NCBI GenBank assembly: GCA_017508895.1
Contig: JAFWRA010000299.1
Span: forward strand, 1-20,174
DNA length: 20,174 bases
Source: Bacteroidales bacterium
GTDB taxonomy: Bacteria > Bacteroidota > Bacteroidia > Bacteroidales > F082
Reading direction: 5' to 3'
The notes beneath the pieces are model-generated. The model searched no databases, was not told where the DNA came from, and saw only the letters and a list, made by a program, of their open reading frames with translations. Shown one piece after another: positions 1 through 8,448 of this stretch. Positions within the stretch are counted from its first letter, which is position 1. Each line of letters starts with the position of its first letter. The position numbers and the translations under genes were made by a program.

Positions 1-1239
1 GATCCTGAGCTTCGCTACCGCATGCGCTACGTCGATCTCGTAGTTAACGACCGTGTGAAGGACATCTTCATCACCCGCACCCGCATCATCGACAGCATCC
101 GCCGTTTCTTCAACGAGAGCGGCTATCTGGAGGTGGAGACGCCTGTGCTGCAAGCCATCCCCGGCGGTGCTACGGCACGTCCTTTCATCACGCACCACAA
201 CGCCTTGGACATCCCGATGTATCTCCGTATCGCCGACGAGCTTTACCTGAAGCGCCTCATCGTAGGCGGCTTTGAGGGCGTGTATGAGTTCTCGCGCAAC
301 TTCCGCAACGAGGGCATGGACCGCACCCATAACCCCGAGTTCACGGGACTTGAAATCTATGTGGCCTACAAAGACTACCTTTGGATGATGGACTACACCG
401 AAGAGATGATTCATCGCTGCGTGATGGATGTCTTGGGCAAGGAAACCGTGAAAGTCGGCGACAACGAAATCAGCTTCAAGCGCCCCTTCAAGCGTATCAC
501 GATGATTGACTCCATCAAGGAGAAGACCGGCATCGACATCACGGGTATGGACGAAGCCCAGTTGCGTGATGTGTGCAAGCAACTTGGCATCGAGGTGGAC
601 GAAACGATGGGCAAGGGCAAACTGATCGACGAAATCTTCGGCGAGAAATGCGAAGGCACATACATCCAACCCACCTTCATCACGGATTATCCCGTGGAGA
701 TGTCGCCCCTCTGCAAGCGTCACCGCAACAACCCCGAACTGACTGAGCGCTTCGAGCTGATGGTCAACGGCAAGGAGTTGGCTAACGCCTACACCGAACT
801 CAACGACCCCATCGACCAGCGTGCACGCTTCGAAGAGCAGATGAAACTCAGCGAGCGTGGCGACGACGAGGCCATGTTCATCGACCAGGACTTCCTGCGC
901 GCCCTCGAATATGGTATGCCTCCGACCTCAGGCATGGGCATCGGCATCGACCGTTTCGTGATGTTGCTGACAGGCCAGACCACCATCCAAGAGGTACTGC
1001 TGTTCCCGATGATGCGTCCCGAAAAAGTCGTGAAGAATGCCACCAAGGAAGACTTCATGGCTTTGGGTATGGCCGAGGCTTGGGCGACCCTGTTGCTCAC
1101 CAACGGCTACAACACCATCGAGCAGCTGAAGGCCGAGAAGCCATCCGCCCTGCGCGAAAAGCTGAACGGCTTGCGCAAGAAGAACAAACTCGACATCCCT
1201 GCCTTACAGCTGGAGGACGTCGAAGCTTGGATGAAGTAA
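1..1239 (+). CDS. lysS: Lysine--tRNA ligase, class II (5' end outside window)
   Basis: Charges tRNA-Lys with lysine in the cytoplasm. The frame is open from base 1 ([13 protein letters not shown], typical of the region entering the catalytic core), so the true start and the N-terminal OB-fold anticodon-binding domain lie upstream; the ATG at 22 is internal. Class II motif 2 is seen at fragment residues about 100-111 ([14 protein letters not shown]) and motif 3 at about 311-321 (GMGIGIDRF). After the usual bacterial end (LLFPMMRP) the protein continues for about 70 residues, ending in a Lys-rich helical segment ([19 protein letters not shown]). I recall such an extension as common in Bacteroidetes LysRS. 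The stop codon abuts the stop of convergent nadD with no gap. Identification is very secure. Confidence 0.97.
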   Translation, partial: DPELRYRMRYVDLVVNDRVKDIFITRTRIIDSIRRFFNESGYLEVETPVLQAIPGGATARPFITHHNALDIPMYLRIADELYLKRLIVGGFEGVYEFSRNFRNEGMDRTHNPEFTGLEIYVAYKDYLWMMDYTEEMIHRCVMDVLGKETVKVGDNEISFKRPFKRITMIDSIKEKTGIDITGMDEAQLRDVCKQLGIEVDETMGKGKLIDEIFGEKCEGTYIQPTFITDYPVEMSPLCKRHRNNPELTERFELMVNGKELANAYTELNDPIDQRARFEEQMKLSERGDDEAMFIDQDFLRALEYGMPPTSGMGIGIDRFVMLLTGQTTIQEVLLFPMMRPEKVVKNATKEDFMALGMAEAWATLLLTNGYNTIEQLKAEKPSALREKLNGLRKKNKLDIPALQLEDVEAWMK

Positions 1240-1815
1240 TTATTCGTAAAAACGATGCTGTTTCATGTAAAGGAAAGCCGCTTCAGGCATGAAATGCCGA
1301 ACGTCGCGGCCTTCCTTGACACATTGGCGGATAAACGTGGATGAAATCTCCAGAATAGGAGTTTTCAGCACGGAGACCGAAGGATAGTTAATAAGATCTC
1401 CGCCATCATAACCTTCACGAGGAAACACTAATAGCTTGTAATTGTCGAGGATTCTCTGGTATTCTCTCCATTGTTTCAGGTTTTGCAGGCTGTCCATTCC
1501 GCAGATGAAAACGAATTCACAATCAGTGTGCTGCTTCGATAGTGTGGTTAAGGTATTGATTGTGTAAGATGGGGTAGGGAGGTGCATCTCAATGTCGCTG
1601 ACACGAAAACGGGGGTCGTCGCCGATGGCCAGCTGCACCATGTTCAGACGTTCGTCATCATCAAGTAAAACCTCTTTTTTCTTTAAAGGGTTTTGGGGCG
1701 TGACCACAAACCACAGTTCGTCCAAGTCGGAGAACTCCACTAAATAGTTGGCTAACATCACGTGGCCGTGATGAATGGGATTGAATGAGCCAGAGTAGAT
1801 GCCTACTTTTTTCAT
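1240..1815 (-). CDS. nadD: Nicotinate-nucleotide adenylyltransferase
   Basis: Adenylates nicotinate mononucleotide to deamido-NAD in NAD biosynthesis, in the cytoplasm. The 191 residues fit the family length. The nucleotidyltransferase signature GSFNPIHHGH is at residues 9-18, and the C-terminal ISSTFIR motif that helps bind ATP phosphates is at 157-163. The start ATG (MKKVGIYSG) puts the signature where it belongs. It lies 4 bases after the gmk stop codon, so the two are probably co-transcribed and translationally coupled. Its own stop codon touches that of lysS on the other strand, and no terminator hairpin is visible at the junction. Confidence 0.96.
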   Translation of the reverse strand: MKKVGIYSGSFNPIHHGHVMLANYLVEFSDLDELWFVVTPQNPLKKKEVLLDDDERLNMVQLAIGDDPRFRVSDIEMHLPTPSYTINTLTTLSKQHTDCEFVFICGMDSLQNLKQWREYQRILDNYKLLVFPREGYDGGDLINYPSVSVLKTPILEISSTFIRQCVKEGRDVRHFMPEAAFLYMKQHRFYE

Positions 1816-1819
1816 GGCC

Positions 1820-2422
1820 TTAAAAGTCCAAATCAGGGCGGTTGGTCTCGGGGGTGTTCAAGAACGCGGTGACGACTTCAAGAATCTCACGCTTGGCGGT
1901 CTCGAGGTCGTCGTTGATGATGGTGCGGTCGAACTTGCCTTGGGCAAACTCCGTTTCCCAAGCGGCTTTGGCGATGCGTTTCTCGATTTCTTCCATCGAG
2001 TCGGTCTGACGGTTGATAAGGCGCTCGCGCAACACTTCGACTGAGGGAGCTTGGATGAAAATGGAAAGGGCTTGGTCGCCATAGTGGTTTTTGATGTTCA
2101 CGCCACCGCACACATCCACATCGAAGGCTACATGTTTCCCGTCTTCTTGCATCTGTTCAATGACTGAAAGCAGGGTACCATAGCATCTGCCGGGATAGAC
2201 CTCTTCCCATTCGAGGAACTCGCCGTTTTCGACACGCTGTTTGAATTCGTCCATGCTTAAGAAATAATATTCACGGCCGTTTACCTCCTCGCCACGAGGT
2301 GGGCGGGTGGTGGCCGAAACGGAGAAAGCCATCTCGGGGATGTTGGCCATGACGTGATTGAGCAAAGTGGTCTTGCCCGAGCCTGATGGGGCACTGAAGA
2401 TTAGAAGTTTTCCTTTTTTCAT
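1820..2422 (-). CDS. gmk: Guanylate kinase
   Basis: Phosphorylates GMP to GDP with ATP in purine nucleotide metabolism, in the cytoplasm. The 200 residues match the family. The P-loop is at residues 11-19 (APSGSGKTT). The GMP-binding region is recognisable in SATTRPPRGEEVNGREYYF (about 37-55) and in the segment EFLEWEEVYPGRCYGT, where the more usual tyrosine pair (YYGT) is CYGT. The start ATG at 2422 gives MKKGKLLIFSAPSG, the normal N-terminus. It is the middle gene of a yicC-gmk-nadD cluster, an arrangement I know from other Bacteroidetes. The 83-base spacer upstream is filled with short repeats rather than an obvious promoter. Confidence 0.97.
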   Translation of the reverse strand: MKKGKLLIFSAPSGSGKTTLLNHVMANIPEMAFSVSATTRPPRGEEVNGREYYFLSMDEFKQRVENGEFLEWEEVYPGRCYGTLLSVIEQMQEDGKHVAFDVDVCGGVNIKNHYGDQALSIFIQAPSVEVLRERLINRQTDSMEEIEKRIAKAAWETEFAQGKFDRTIINDDLETAKREILEVVTAFLNTPETNRPDLDF

Positions 2423-2505
2423 AGTTGTTCAGTTATTCAGTCGTACGGTTGTTCAGTTGCCACAGTTCGAATAACTGACAACTGCAAACCGAACAACTGC
2501 AAACT
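2423..2505. repeat. Short direct and inverted repeats in the yicC-gmk spacer
   Basis: The spacer is built of related short words. GTTGTTCAGTT occurs at 2424-2434 and 2448-2458. CAACTGCAAAC occurs at 2479-2489 and 2494-2504. GTTGTTCAGTTATTC (2424-2438) is the reverse complement of 2469-2482 with a single extra base, so transcripts could fold into a long imperfect hairpin. No TAnnTTTG promoter element is seen. It may be a processing or attenuation structure, or a low-complexity spacer; function unknown. Confidence 0.6.
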
Positions 2506-3378
2506 TTATAAAATATTACAAACTTGCTCTTTTATCTTTTCCAATTCGTCCTTCATTTTGACGACAAGCTTCTGGATGTTGACCTCGTTAGCCTTTGAGC
2601 CAAGGGTGTTGATTTCGCGGCCCATTTCCTGACTGATGAAACCAAGTTTCTTGCCGGCTTGGTCGTCGTCGCAGCTCTCGTTGAAGTAGTTGCAATGCTG
2701 GCGCAGACGCACCTTCTCTTCGGTGATGTCTAGTTTTTCAAGATAATAAATCAACTCCTGCTCAAAACGGTTCTCATCGTATTGGCCTGAAGAAGTCAGT
2801 TCGCTGAGGTTTTTTGTCAGGCGTTGTTTAATCACGTCGTGGCGGGTCTTTTCGTAAGGCTCCACTTCGTCGAGGTAGCTTAAAATCAACTCCACGCGAT
2901 GCAACAGGTCCTTCTTCAAAGTGTTGCCTTCTTGGATGCGGAAGCCGTCGACGATGTCCAAGGCTTGGTCGATAGTATCTGAGACCTTGGCGACAAACGC
3001 CTCATCGTAATTCTCCACAGGCACGTTGAAGATGCCAGGCATCCTGAAGAGGGTGGCTGCCAAATCCATCGCAGGTGGGATGCCCAATTCGGAAGAAATC
3101 GTTTCTATCTGCTCCTTATAGGCTTTTACAATGTCCTTGTCGATGTGGTAGGTCTGGGTCAAGTCGATGTCGGTGATGGTGATGACCACATCCACCTTGC
3201 CGCGTTGCAGTTTGGCTCCTATGGCATTTCGGAAATTCAACTCGGCAAAGCGAAGCTCATTGGGCAACTTCACCTGAAGATCCAACTGCTTGCTGTTCAG
3301 CGTTTTTATTTCAACAACGATTTTTTTGGAAAGATAGGTCTGCTCGGCGATGCCGTAGCCTGTCATGGAACGAATCAT
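2506..3378 (-). CDS. YicC family endoribonuclease-like protein
   Basis: Member of the YicC family; the E. coli protein has been reported to act as an endoribonuclease in sRNA turnover. The 290 residues match the family. The diagnostic N-terminus MIRSMTGYG starts at residue 1, and the conserved C-terminal DUF1732 region is present (QEMGREINTLGSKANEVNIQ), ending in a helix. The long middle part is predicted to be mostly helical and charged. It lies 27 bases after the end of the upstream lipoprotein gene on the same strand and upstream of gmk, so it may be read from the lipoprotein promoters; no separate promoter element is evident in the 27-base gap. Family assignment is secure; the biochemical role in this organism is inferred. 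Confidence 0.92.
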   Translation of the reverse strand: MIRSMTGYGIAEQTYLSKKIVVEIKTLNSKQLDLQVKLPNELRFAELNFRNAIGAKLQRGKVDVVITITDIDLTQTYHIDKDIVKAYKEQIETISSELGIPPAMDLAATLFRMPGIFNVPVENYDEAFVAKVSDTIDQALDIVDGFRIQEGNTLKKDLLHRVELILSYLDEVEPYEKTRHDVIKQRLTKNLSELTSSGQYDENRFEQELIYYLEKLDITEEKVRLRQHCNYFNESCDDDQAGKKLGFISQEMGREINTLGSKANEVNIQKLVVKMKDELEKIKEQVCNIL

Positions 3379-3405
3379 GCGATTGTGTTTTGAAACATGG
3401 GATAA

Positions 3406-4461
3406 TCAATGTTCTACAAAGCCCCAAGCATCAATGCTGTAGAGGTCTATGGCTGTTCTAGAAGAAATCATGACATCCTTCACAAGATTGACTCTTGAGG
3501 AGAACACGCCATAGCCGCCCACGATGTTGGTGTAGTCGGGGATGGTCTGGGAAAAACCGGTCTGCTGGTTCACTTGGATGTAATTGTATAATTCATCGCC
3601 GCCGGCAGATAAGAAGATTTGCATTGGATGCTTGTCGTCGAAATAGCGCACCACGTTAGGATGATTCGGGTTGACCACAGTGTCGGTACCGATCGCTTCC
3701 TCCAACAAATTGAACAACACGTTCTCGCCATAAGACACGACACACATTTGGTCTTCCATGGTCAGTTCGTCGATGCTCTTTGTGCCCAAGGAGTAGCTCA
3801 CCTTTTTGTCGGTCAGCGGACCACCATTATGGGATTCCTGATAATAGAACACCATTTTTGCATCATAGAACACGGCGTTGTTGGCAACGGTGAATTTGAT
3901 TTTCCTCGTGTTGTCGCTCGGCTCGGAAGAAAAGGAGAGGGAGGTGGTGATGATTTTGAAATTATCCCCACCCACCAGGTTGGTCTCGGCCGTGATGGTA
4001 TCATTCCCTTTATGGACGAAGAGCTTATACTTGTATTTTGAGTTGGCGCTGTTGTTGAGGAACTTCTCTTTTTCGGCAGTGTAATAGGCTTTCTGGTCGG
4101 GGGAATAGAAAACGCCTTCCATCTTGTCATGTATGGTTATCGTATCAAGGAACATGGTGTCGCCCGTGGGCGTGTATGAGCCGAGGTTGGCCTGCTTGTA
4201 TTCCACAATATAGGCTTTCAGTTTGTCAGGATAGTTGCACGAATCCGCAATCAGCGACACCTGGGCAGCATTGATGGGATGGTCGTTGCTACCCGAGAAA
4301 GCCCGATTGATGCGAATGAAATTGGTGTCCTGCGAGGCATCAAGCAAGCCGTAAATGACGGGAATGTCCTTGTAGTCGGCGTAAAGTTCGACATTGGTGG
4401 TGCAAGCGTTAAAGCCTAGCAATGCAGCCAACATGGAGAGTGATAATAATAGTTTCTTCAT
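3406..4461 (-). CDS. Secreted lipoprotein, unknown function (paralog of the next gene)
   Basis: 351 residues with a lipoprotein signal peptide: MKKLLL, a hydrophobic core, and the lipobox GFNAC with the lipidated cysteine at residue 20. The mature protein begins with a Tyr/Asp-rich stretch (NVELYADYKDIPVIYGLLD) followed by a probably all-beta body with motifs such as HDKMEGVFYSPDQ, HPNVVRYFDD and GGYGVFSSR. The style recalls DUF4249-type Bacteroidetes lipoproteins, but I cannot confirm that family. It is clearly homologous along its whole length to the gene 69 bases upstream, from the shared C20 to the shared ending (AWGF-E). It is probably an outer-membrane or surface lipoprotein; its substrate is unknown. 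A TATTTTTG promoter element lies 26 bases before the ATG. Confidence 0.85.
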   Translation of the reverse strand: MKKLLLSLSMLAALLGFNACTTNVELYADYKDIPVIYGLLDASQDTNFIRINRAFSGSNDHPINAAQVSLIADSCNYPDKLKAYIVEYKQANLGSYTPTGDTMFLDTITIHDKMEGVFYSPDQKAYYTAEKEKFLNNSANSKYKYKLFVHKGNDTITAETNLVGGDNFKIITTSLSFSSEPSDNTRKIKFTVANNAVFYDAKMVFYYQESHNGGPLTDKKVSYSLGTKSIDELTMEDQMCVVSYGENVLFNLLEEAIGTDTVVNPNHPNVVRYFDDKHPMQIFLSAGGDELYNYIQVNQQTGFSQTIPDYTNIVGGYGVFSSRVNLVKDVMISSRTAIDLYSIDAWGFVEH

Positions 4462-4487
4462 TGTTCGAATCGTTTGTTTAGAATTTG

Positions 4488-4495
4488 CAAAAATA
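4488..4495 (-). promoter_or_regulatory. Bacteroidetes -7 promoter element for the 3406-4461 gene
   Basis: The minus strand reads TATTTTTG here, a full match to TAnnTTTG, followed by C and then 26 bases before the start codon. No good TTTG element is seen at the -33 position, so the promoter may be weak or internal to an operon with the paralog upstream. Confidence 0.5.
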
Positions 4496-4530
4496 GCATT
4501 TTTTTTGAAAGCATCAGTCTTTTGGTAAAT

Positions 4531-5583
4531 TTATTGTTCTTTGAAGCCCCACGCCGATACGGAAAAGAGGTCTCTCTTGCAACTGCTGGTAAGCTTTGCT
4601 TCTCTTTGAATCGTCGTGCGAGAAGAGAAAAGGCCATAACCTCCTTCGATGTTGGTATATGTCGTGACAAGCGAAATCGGGCTATTTATCTGCCCTTGAT
4701 TGGCGAGGTAATAATAGTTCAAATCGTCGCCGCCCGCGCTGATGGAAATGATGAAGTCGTCCATATAGCGAACCACATTGGGATGATTGACATCCATCAC
4801 CGTATCACCTCCAATGGCATTCCCCAGCGTATTAAACAACCAATTGAGCGAGTACTCCAAATAATATGTATTTTCTATAAGATGTGCGTATTCGTCGATG
4901 GTTTTGGTGCCAAATGAACGGCTGATTTTTTTCATCTGCATCTCCTGGCCTGGCTTTTGCTCCCGATAATTGAACTCTATCTTGACATCATATAGGGAAG
5001 CCGCTCCATCAGCCCTAAAAAACAGTTTCCCCACGGCATCAGTCGGAGCCAGCTGAAAATTCATGCCTCCGGTCTCTATGCTGAATTCTTCATTTCCAAC
5101 CATGGTGGTTCTTGCCGTAATTGTATCGCCATCGGGTTTGACTGCAAGAAGGCGATAACTGTATTTGCCATCACCCGTACCAACCTTAAGATGTTCAGAC
5201 GTATAATAGACAACCTGGTCAGGTGAATAAAACACGCCCTCCTCTTTATCGTGAATGGTCAGTGTGTCAAGTATCAAAACACGGCCAGTGGGCTCGTATT
5301 TGTTTCCATAAGTGCTTTTCAACTCAATAAATCGAACATCCAGCTTTTCTGGATAATTGCTCGAATCATAAATCAAAGCCACCTCGTTAGCATTAATTGG
5401 ATTGTCGTTTGTGCCACAAAAGGCTCGGGTTATCTTGACATAGTTGGTGTCAGCACGTGAATCCAGCATGGCATAAATGATGGGAACATCCTTGTAATCA
5501 GCATACAAATCCACATCGGAGCTACATGAGTAAAAAATAGCGATGAATAATGTAAAAAATGGTATAAAATAGGAAATTCTCAT
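4531..5583 (-). CDS. Secreted lipoprotein, unknown function (tandem paralog)
   Basis: 350 residues. Signal peptide with lipobox FYSC, lipidated cysteine at residue 20 exactly as in the downstream paralog. The mature N-terminus (DVDLYADYKDVPIIYAMLD) and later blocks (TLTIHDKEEGVFYSPDQV, GGDTVMDVNHPNVVRYMDD, NIEGGYGLFSS, SVSAWGFKEQ) align with the neighbour from end to end, so the pair arose by tandem duplication that is now old, since the proteins have diverged considerably. No known catalytic motif is visible. It is probably a periplasm- or surface-facing outer-membrane lipoprotein. It is the first gene of the leftward block and has a good promoter of its own upstream (5608-5638). Confidence 0.85.
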   Translation of the reverse strand: MRISYFIPFFTLFIAIFYSCSSDVDLYADYKDVPIIYAMLDSRADTNYVKITRAFCGTNDNPINANEVALIYDSSNYPEKLDVRFIELKSTYGNKYEPTGRVLILDTLTIHDKEEGVFYSPDQVVYYTSEHLKVGTGDGKYSYRLLAVKPDGDTITARTTMVGNEEFSIETGGMNFQLAPTDAVGKLFFRADGAASLYDVKIEFNYREQKPGQEMQMKKISRSFGTKTIDEYAHLIENTYYLEYSLNWLFNTLGNAIGGDTVMDVNHPNVVRYMDDFIISISAGGDDLNYYYLANQGQINSPISLVTTYTNIEGGYGLFSSRTTIQREAKLTSSCKRDLFSVSAWGFKEQ

Positions 5584-5607
5584 ATTAAAGCAGTTTTATT
5601 GACACGG

Positions 5608-5638
5608 CAAAAATAGTGTTTTTTAATATTCAAGCAAA
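5608..5638 (-). promoter_or_regulatory. Bacteroidetes promoter for the leftward lipoprotein-yicC-gmk-nadD block
   Basis: On the minus strand a TTTG (-33 element, 5635-5638) is followed by a 19-base spacer and TATTTTTG (-7 element, 5608-5615), 24 bases ahead of the ATG at 5583. Both elements and the spacing agree with the established Bacteroidetes consensus TTTG-N19-TAnnTTTG. Confidence 0.7.
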
Positions 5639-5656
5639 TTGTTTTGTAGTTTTTTT

Positions 5657-5664
5657 TATTTTTG
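5657..5664 (+). promoter_or_regulatory. -7 promoter element for the PNGase F-like gene
   Basis: TATTTTTG on the plus strand, 33 bases before the ATG at 5698. A -33 element is only approximate (TTG 5639-5641, spacer 15). A perfect tandem 10-base repeat, AATTAATACC, occupies 5671-5690 in the untranslated leader. Together with 5608-5638 this makes a compact divergent promoter region. Confidence 0.5.
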
Positions 5665-5697
5665 TCCTCAAATTAATACCAATTAATACCAACACAA

Positions 5698-8241
5698 ATG
5701 AAAAGAATCGCATTACTCTCTTTGTTTTTCCTTCTGGCCTTCACCATGACGGCCCAAGTGGAATACCTCTACGACTTCAACAGCCTAAACGAAGGCTCGC
5801 AAAACCTCAACGGCCAAGACGGCTGGGTGACGCATTATCAGACAGCTACCTCATCGCAGGACTTCGATGTCAGCTACGTATGTGGCTCCGACATGGCGCC
5901 CGACGAGAGCCTCGCTATCTGGTATCCCTACGGTGGTTCGGGTGTGGGTCGTACAGCCACCCGCAAAGCCTCGTCAAACTTCAACTTCAGCTTCCAAGGC
6001 GGCGGCATCATGGACCTTGAGATCGACATGAACCGCACGTGGTGGGGCTCGTTCTTCGGTGTAGGCTTTGATGCCGACGGCGACGGTCACATCCTGCCCG
6101 GCATGACTGACCCCGACGGCGGTGTCTACCTCTTCATCAAGAGCCAAGGCGACAGCGGACACGCCAAAGTCTGTCTACCTGACGGCAGCAACATCCCCTT
6201 CGACTACGAGGAAGGCGGCTGGACACGTTACAAGATGTCGTTCGACTTCACGGCCTACGACGGCGCAGGTGCCGTGACGGTGTTCGTCAAGCCTGGCTGC
6301 GAGGGCGAGTGGATTCAGATGGCGGGCTGCACCAACGTCTGCATGAACCTCACCCCTGGTAGTGGTGACAAGAACGACTACCAAGTGTGGGACGGCATTT
6401 TCTTCCACTCCCAAGGTGGCACGGGCGGTTTCGACAACCTCCTTGTGCGCCAGCAGCCCGACGGCAACGCCCAACTCATCGAGATGGCTGACATTCCGAA
6501 CCAACTGATTTTCAATGAACCGATTACGCTGGTGGCTACCGCCTCGTCGGGACTGCCTGTCTCGTTCGAGATGATGGAGGGTCCGGCCACCATCAATGGT
6601 AATGTTTTGACCTTGACGGGTGAAACGGGTGTGGTGAAGCTGAAAGCCACCCAAGCCGGCGATGCCAACTGGCTGCCCGCTCCCGATGTGGTGAAGAGCT
6701 TCGAGGTCGTTGACCCTTATGCCTACGAACCTGAAGTGAAAATTCGCCGCCCATACGAAGGAACTAAGGTGTATCTAAATGAAATCCATCCAGTCATGAT
6801 TGTTGTCTCGGCCTATATCGAGCATGCTGAAGTCATCAAGTTCACCAGCATTAAAGCAAGCGTTGACGGTCAAGAAATCTCGCTTCAGACCGACTATCCC
6901 AACGACCCTGACAACGGCTATTATTATGGTGTGTGGACGCCTTCGGGCTTTGGCGATTTCGACATGACCGTCAGTGTGACCCATAGCGGTGACAAGACGA
7001 CCACCTTTTCCAACCATTTTGAAGTGACCAACGACATCGACAACCACTTGGACGTGGTGACCCTGCAAGGCGACTTGGTTTGTGATCCCAGCCACCATAG
7101 CGCGAAAGGCGATTATGTCATGCCTACGCATGTGGGTGCTTTCAGTGAGATTTTGGCCCACTACGACCACACCTGTGTGAACAACAACTGCGATCCCTAC
7201 GACCGCGTTGGCGGCGTGAAGGTGCGCAACTATCGTGGCGAGTGGGTGGAATTGTTCCGCTACACCACCCCCTTCGGCGTGCAGTGCGAGGATGATTTGG
7301 ATGTGAGCGACTACACCTCCTTGTTGCAAGGTTTGGTCGAGTTTGAATACTACATGGAGAGTTGGGGTGGCAGTGGCTACAATCCCACGCTGATTTTCAG
7401 TTTCACCAAAGGCACGCCCGCCTATCTCTATGCCGATGTGGATGAGATTTGGTTCGGCATCTATGCTTTCGGCGATTACGCCAACCAGCAGCCCGTGCCC
7501 GTGGTGAACTATGGGTTTAGCGACAAGGCACAATCCGCCAAATTGAAAATCACGACGACTGGCCACAACTGGAGCAGCGGCACCAACAACTGCTACAACA
7601 CGGGCAACGCCGCTGAGTTTTACGAGGCTACGCACCACATCCTCGTGAACGGCCAGAACAAGTACGACCAGCATCTGTGGCGCACCTGCAACCCCAATCC
7701 GGCAGGCTGCCAACCCCAAAACGGCACTTGGATTTACGACCGCAGCGGATGGTGCCCAGGCAGCATCGGCCTCGTGTGGGACTTCGACCTTTCGGAATAT
7801 CTCGCTTCCGGACAAGCCGAGCTCTTCTATCAGTTCGACCCGACCTACCTCGACCTCTGCCATCCCAACCATCCCGATTGCGTCGACCATGTGACCTGCG
7901 ATGAATGTGCCGCACCCGACAACCCGGTGTTGCGCGTGGCAGGCAAGGTGATTACCTATAGTAACGACGAGGACATCCTTACCAGTGTGCATCCCGAGAT
8001 GCCCGAAACGGCTTTCCATGCGGAGCTTTATCCCAATCCTGCCAAGGGTCAGTTCACTCTTCGCACCGATTATGAAATGGGAGCCGTCAGTGTGATGGTG
8101 CTCAACATGCAGGGGCAAATCGTGGCCACCTTCACCGTGGAAGGCCAGCGCACCATCGACGTGAGCCGTTGGCCGGCTGGGGTTTATACGGTGCAGATGC
8201 TGGGAGGCAGTGTGGTGACGCGGAAATTGGTGGTGGAGTAA
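5698..8241 (+). CDS. T9SS-secreted peptide-N-glycosidase F-like protein, multidomain
   Basis: 847 residues. Predicted to cleave N-glycans from asparagine (PNGase F reaction) outside the cell. A signal peptide is at 1-19 (FTMTA then Q). About 20-255 is a LamG/jelly-roll-like region, 255-345 an Ig-like domain, 350-450 a second beta domain, 450-755 the PNGase F domain, and 770-847 a type A T9SS sorting domain (YPNPA at 778-782, ending RKLVVE). From memory of Elizabethkingia PNGase F, the alignment is clear: the C-x4-C pair then CDPYDR against CDEWDR gives D502 for catalytic D60; YMESW against YTETW gives E554 for E118; AAEFYEATH against CAEWCFRTH gives E640 for E206; DRSGWCPG (681-688) matches DRAGWCPG. 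All three key acidic residues are kept. It is transcribed alone, divergent from the lipoproteins, and ends at a strong hairpin. The sorting domain suggests release or attachment at the cell surface. Substrate (host or dietary glycoprotein) is inferred. Confidence 0.9.
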   Translation: MKRIALLSLFFLLAFTMTAQVEYLYDFNSLNEGSQNLNGQDGWVTHYQTATSSQDFDVSYVCGSDMAPDESLAIWYPYGGSGVGRTATRKASSNFNFSFQGGGIMDLEIDMNRTWWGSFFGVGFDADGDGHILPGMTDPDGGVYLFIKSQGDSGHAKVCLPDGSNIPFDYEEGGWTRYKMSFDFTAYDGAGAVTVFVKPGCEGEWIQMAGCTNVCMNLTPGSGDKNDYQVWDGIFFHSQGGTGGFDNLLVRQQPDGNAQLIEMADIPNQLIFNEPITLVATASSGLPVSFEMMEGPATINGNVLTLTGETGVVKLKATQAGDANWLPAPDVVKSFEVVDPYAYEPEVKIRRPYEGTKVYLNEIHPVMIVVSAYIEHAEVIKFTSIKASVDGQEISLQTDYPNDPDNGYYYGVWTPSGFGDFDMTVSVTHSGDKTTTFSNHFEVTNDIDNHLDVVTLQGDLVCDPSHHSAKGDYVMPTHVGAFSEILAHYDHTCVNNNCDPYDRVGGVKVRNYRGEWVELFRYTTPFGVQCEDDLDVSDYTSLLQGLVEFEYYMESWGGSGYNPTLIFSFTKGTPAYLYADVDEIWFGIYAFGDYANQQPVPVVNYGFSDKAQSAKLKITTTGHNWSSGTNNCYNTGNAAEFYEATHHILVNGQNKYDQHLWRTCNPNPAGCQPQNGTWIYDRSGWCPGSIGLVWDFDLSEYLASGQAELFYQFDPTYLDLCHPNHPDCVDHVTCDECAAPDNPVLRVAGKVITYSNDEDILTSVHPEMPETAFHAELYPNPAKGQFTLRTDYEMGAVSVMVLNMQGQIVATFTVEGQRTIDVSRWPAGVYTVQMLGGSVVTRKLVVE

Positions 8242-8370
8242 TAACCAACGTTTGCAAACAACGGTACGGGCAAAGAAACTGACAACTAAATCCAGTAAGT
8301 TACATTATATCTAGCGCTGAGGTTTTTGCAAAAAAGGATTGCGCGCGGCAAAACGCCCCAACCTACCGCA

Positions 8371-8426
8371 AACCCCATATCTCCCCGCAGGATAGGGTAT
8401 ATCTTACAGCGGGGAGATATGGGGTT
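8371..8426. terminator. Perfect 18-bp inverted repeat between convergent genes
   Basis: 8371-8388 and 8409-8426 are exact reverse complements (arms include CCCCATATCTCCCCGC) around a 20-base loop. It sits between the stop codons of the PNGase F-like gene (+) and the T9SS paralog (-), so it could serve both as a bidirectional terminator. No long T tract follows on either side, so it might equally be an mRNA 3'-stabilising hairpin or a REP-like element. The rest of 8242-8448 shows only a 10-bp palindrome (GTTTGCAAAC, 8250-8259). Confidence 0.6.
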
Positions 8427-8448
8427 GGTGGGGAAAGGATGTTGGTGT

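Noticed and set aside
2423..2505. CRISPR-like array
   Set aside because: Repeats are only 11 bases, irregularly spaced, without spacers of constant length, and no cas genes are nearby.
3406..5583. SusD-like glycan-binding lipoproteins for the tandem pair
   Set aside because: Too short for SusD (usually about 500 residues), not TPR-like, and there is no SusC/TonB receptor gene beside them.
6775..8118. 447-codon open frame on the minus strand opposite the PNGase F-like gene
   Set aside because: No signal peptide, promoter or recognisable domain; His/Val-rich translation typical of an antisense shadow. The plus-strand gene has clear family motifs throughout.
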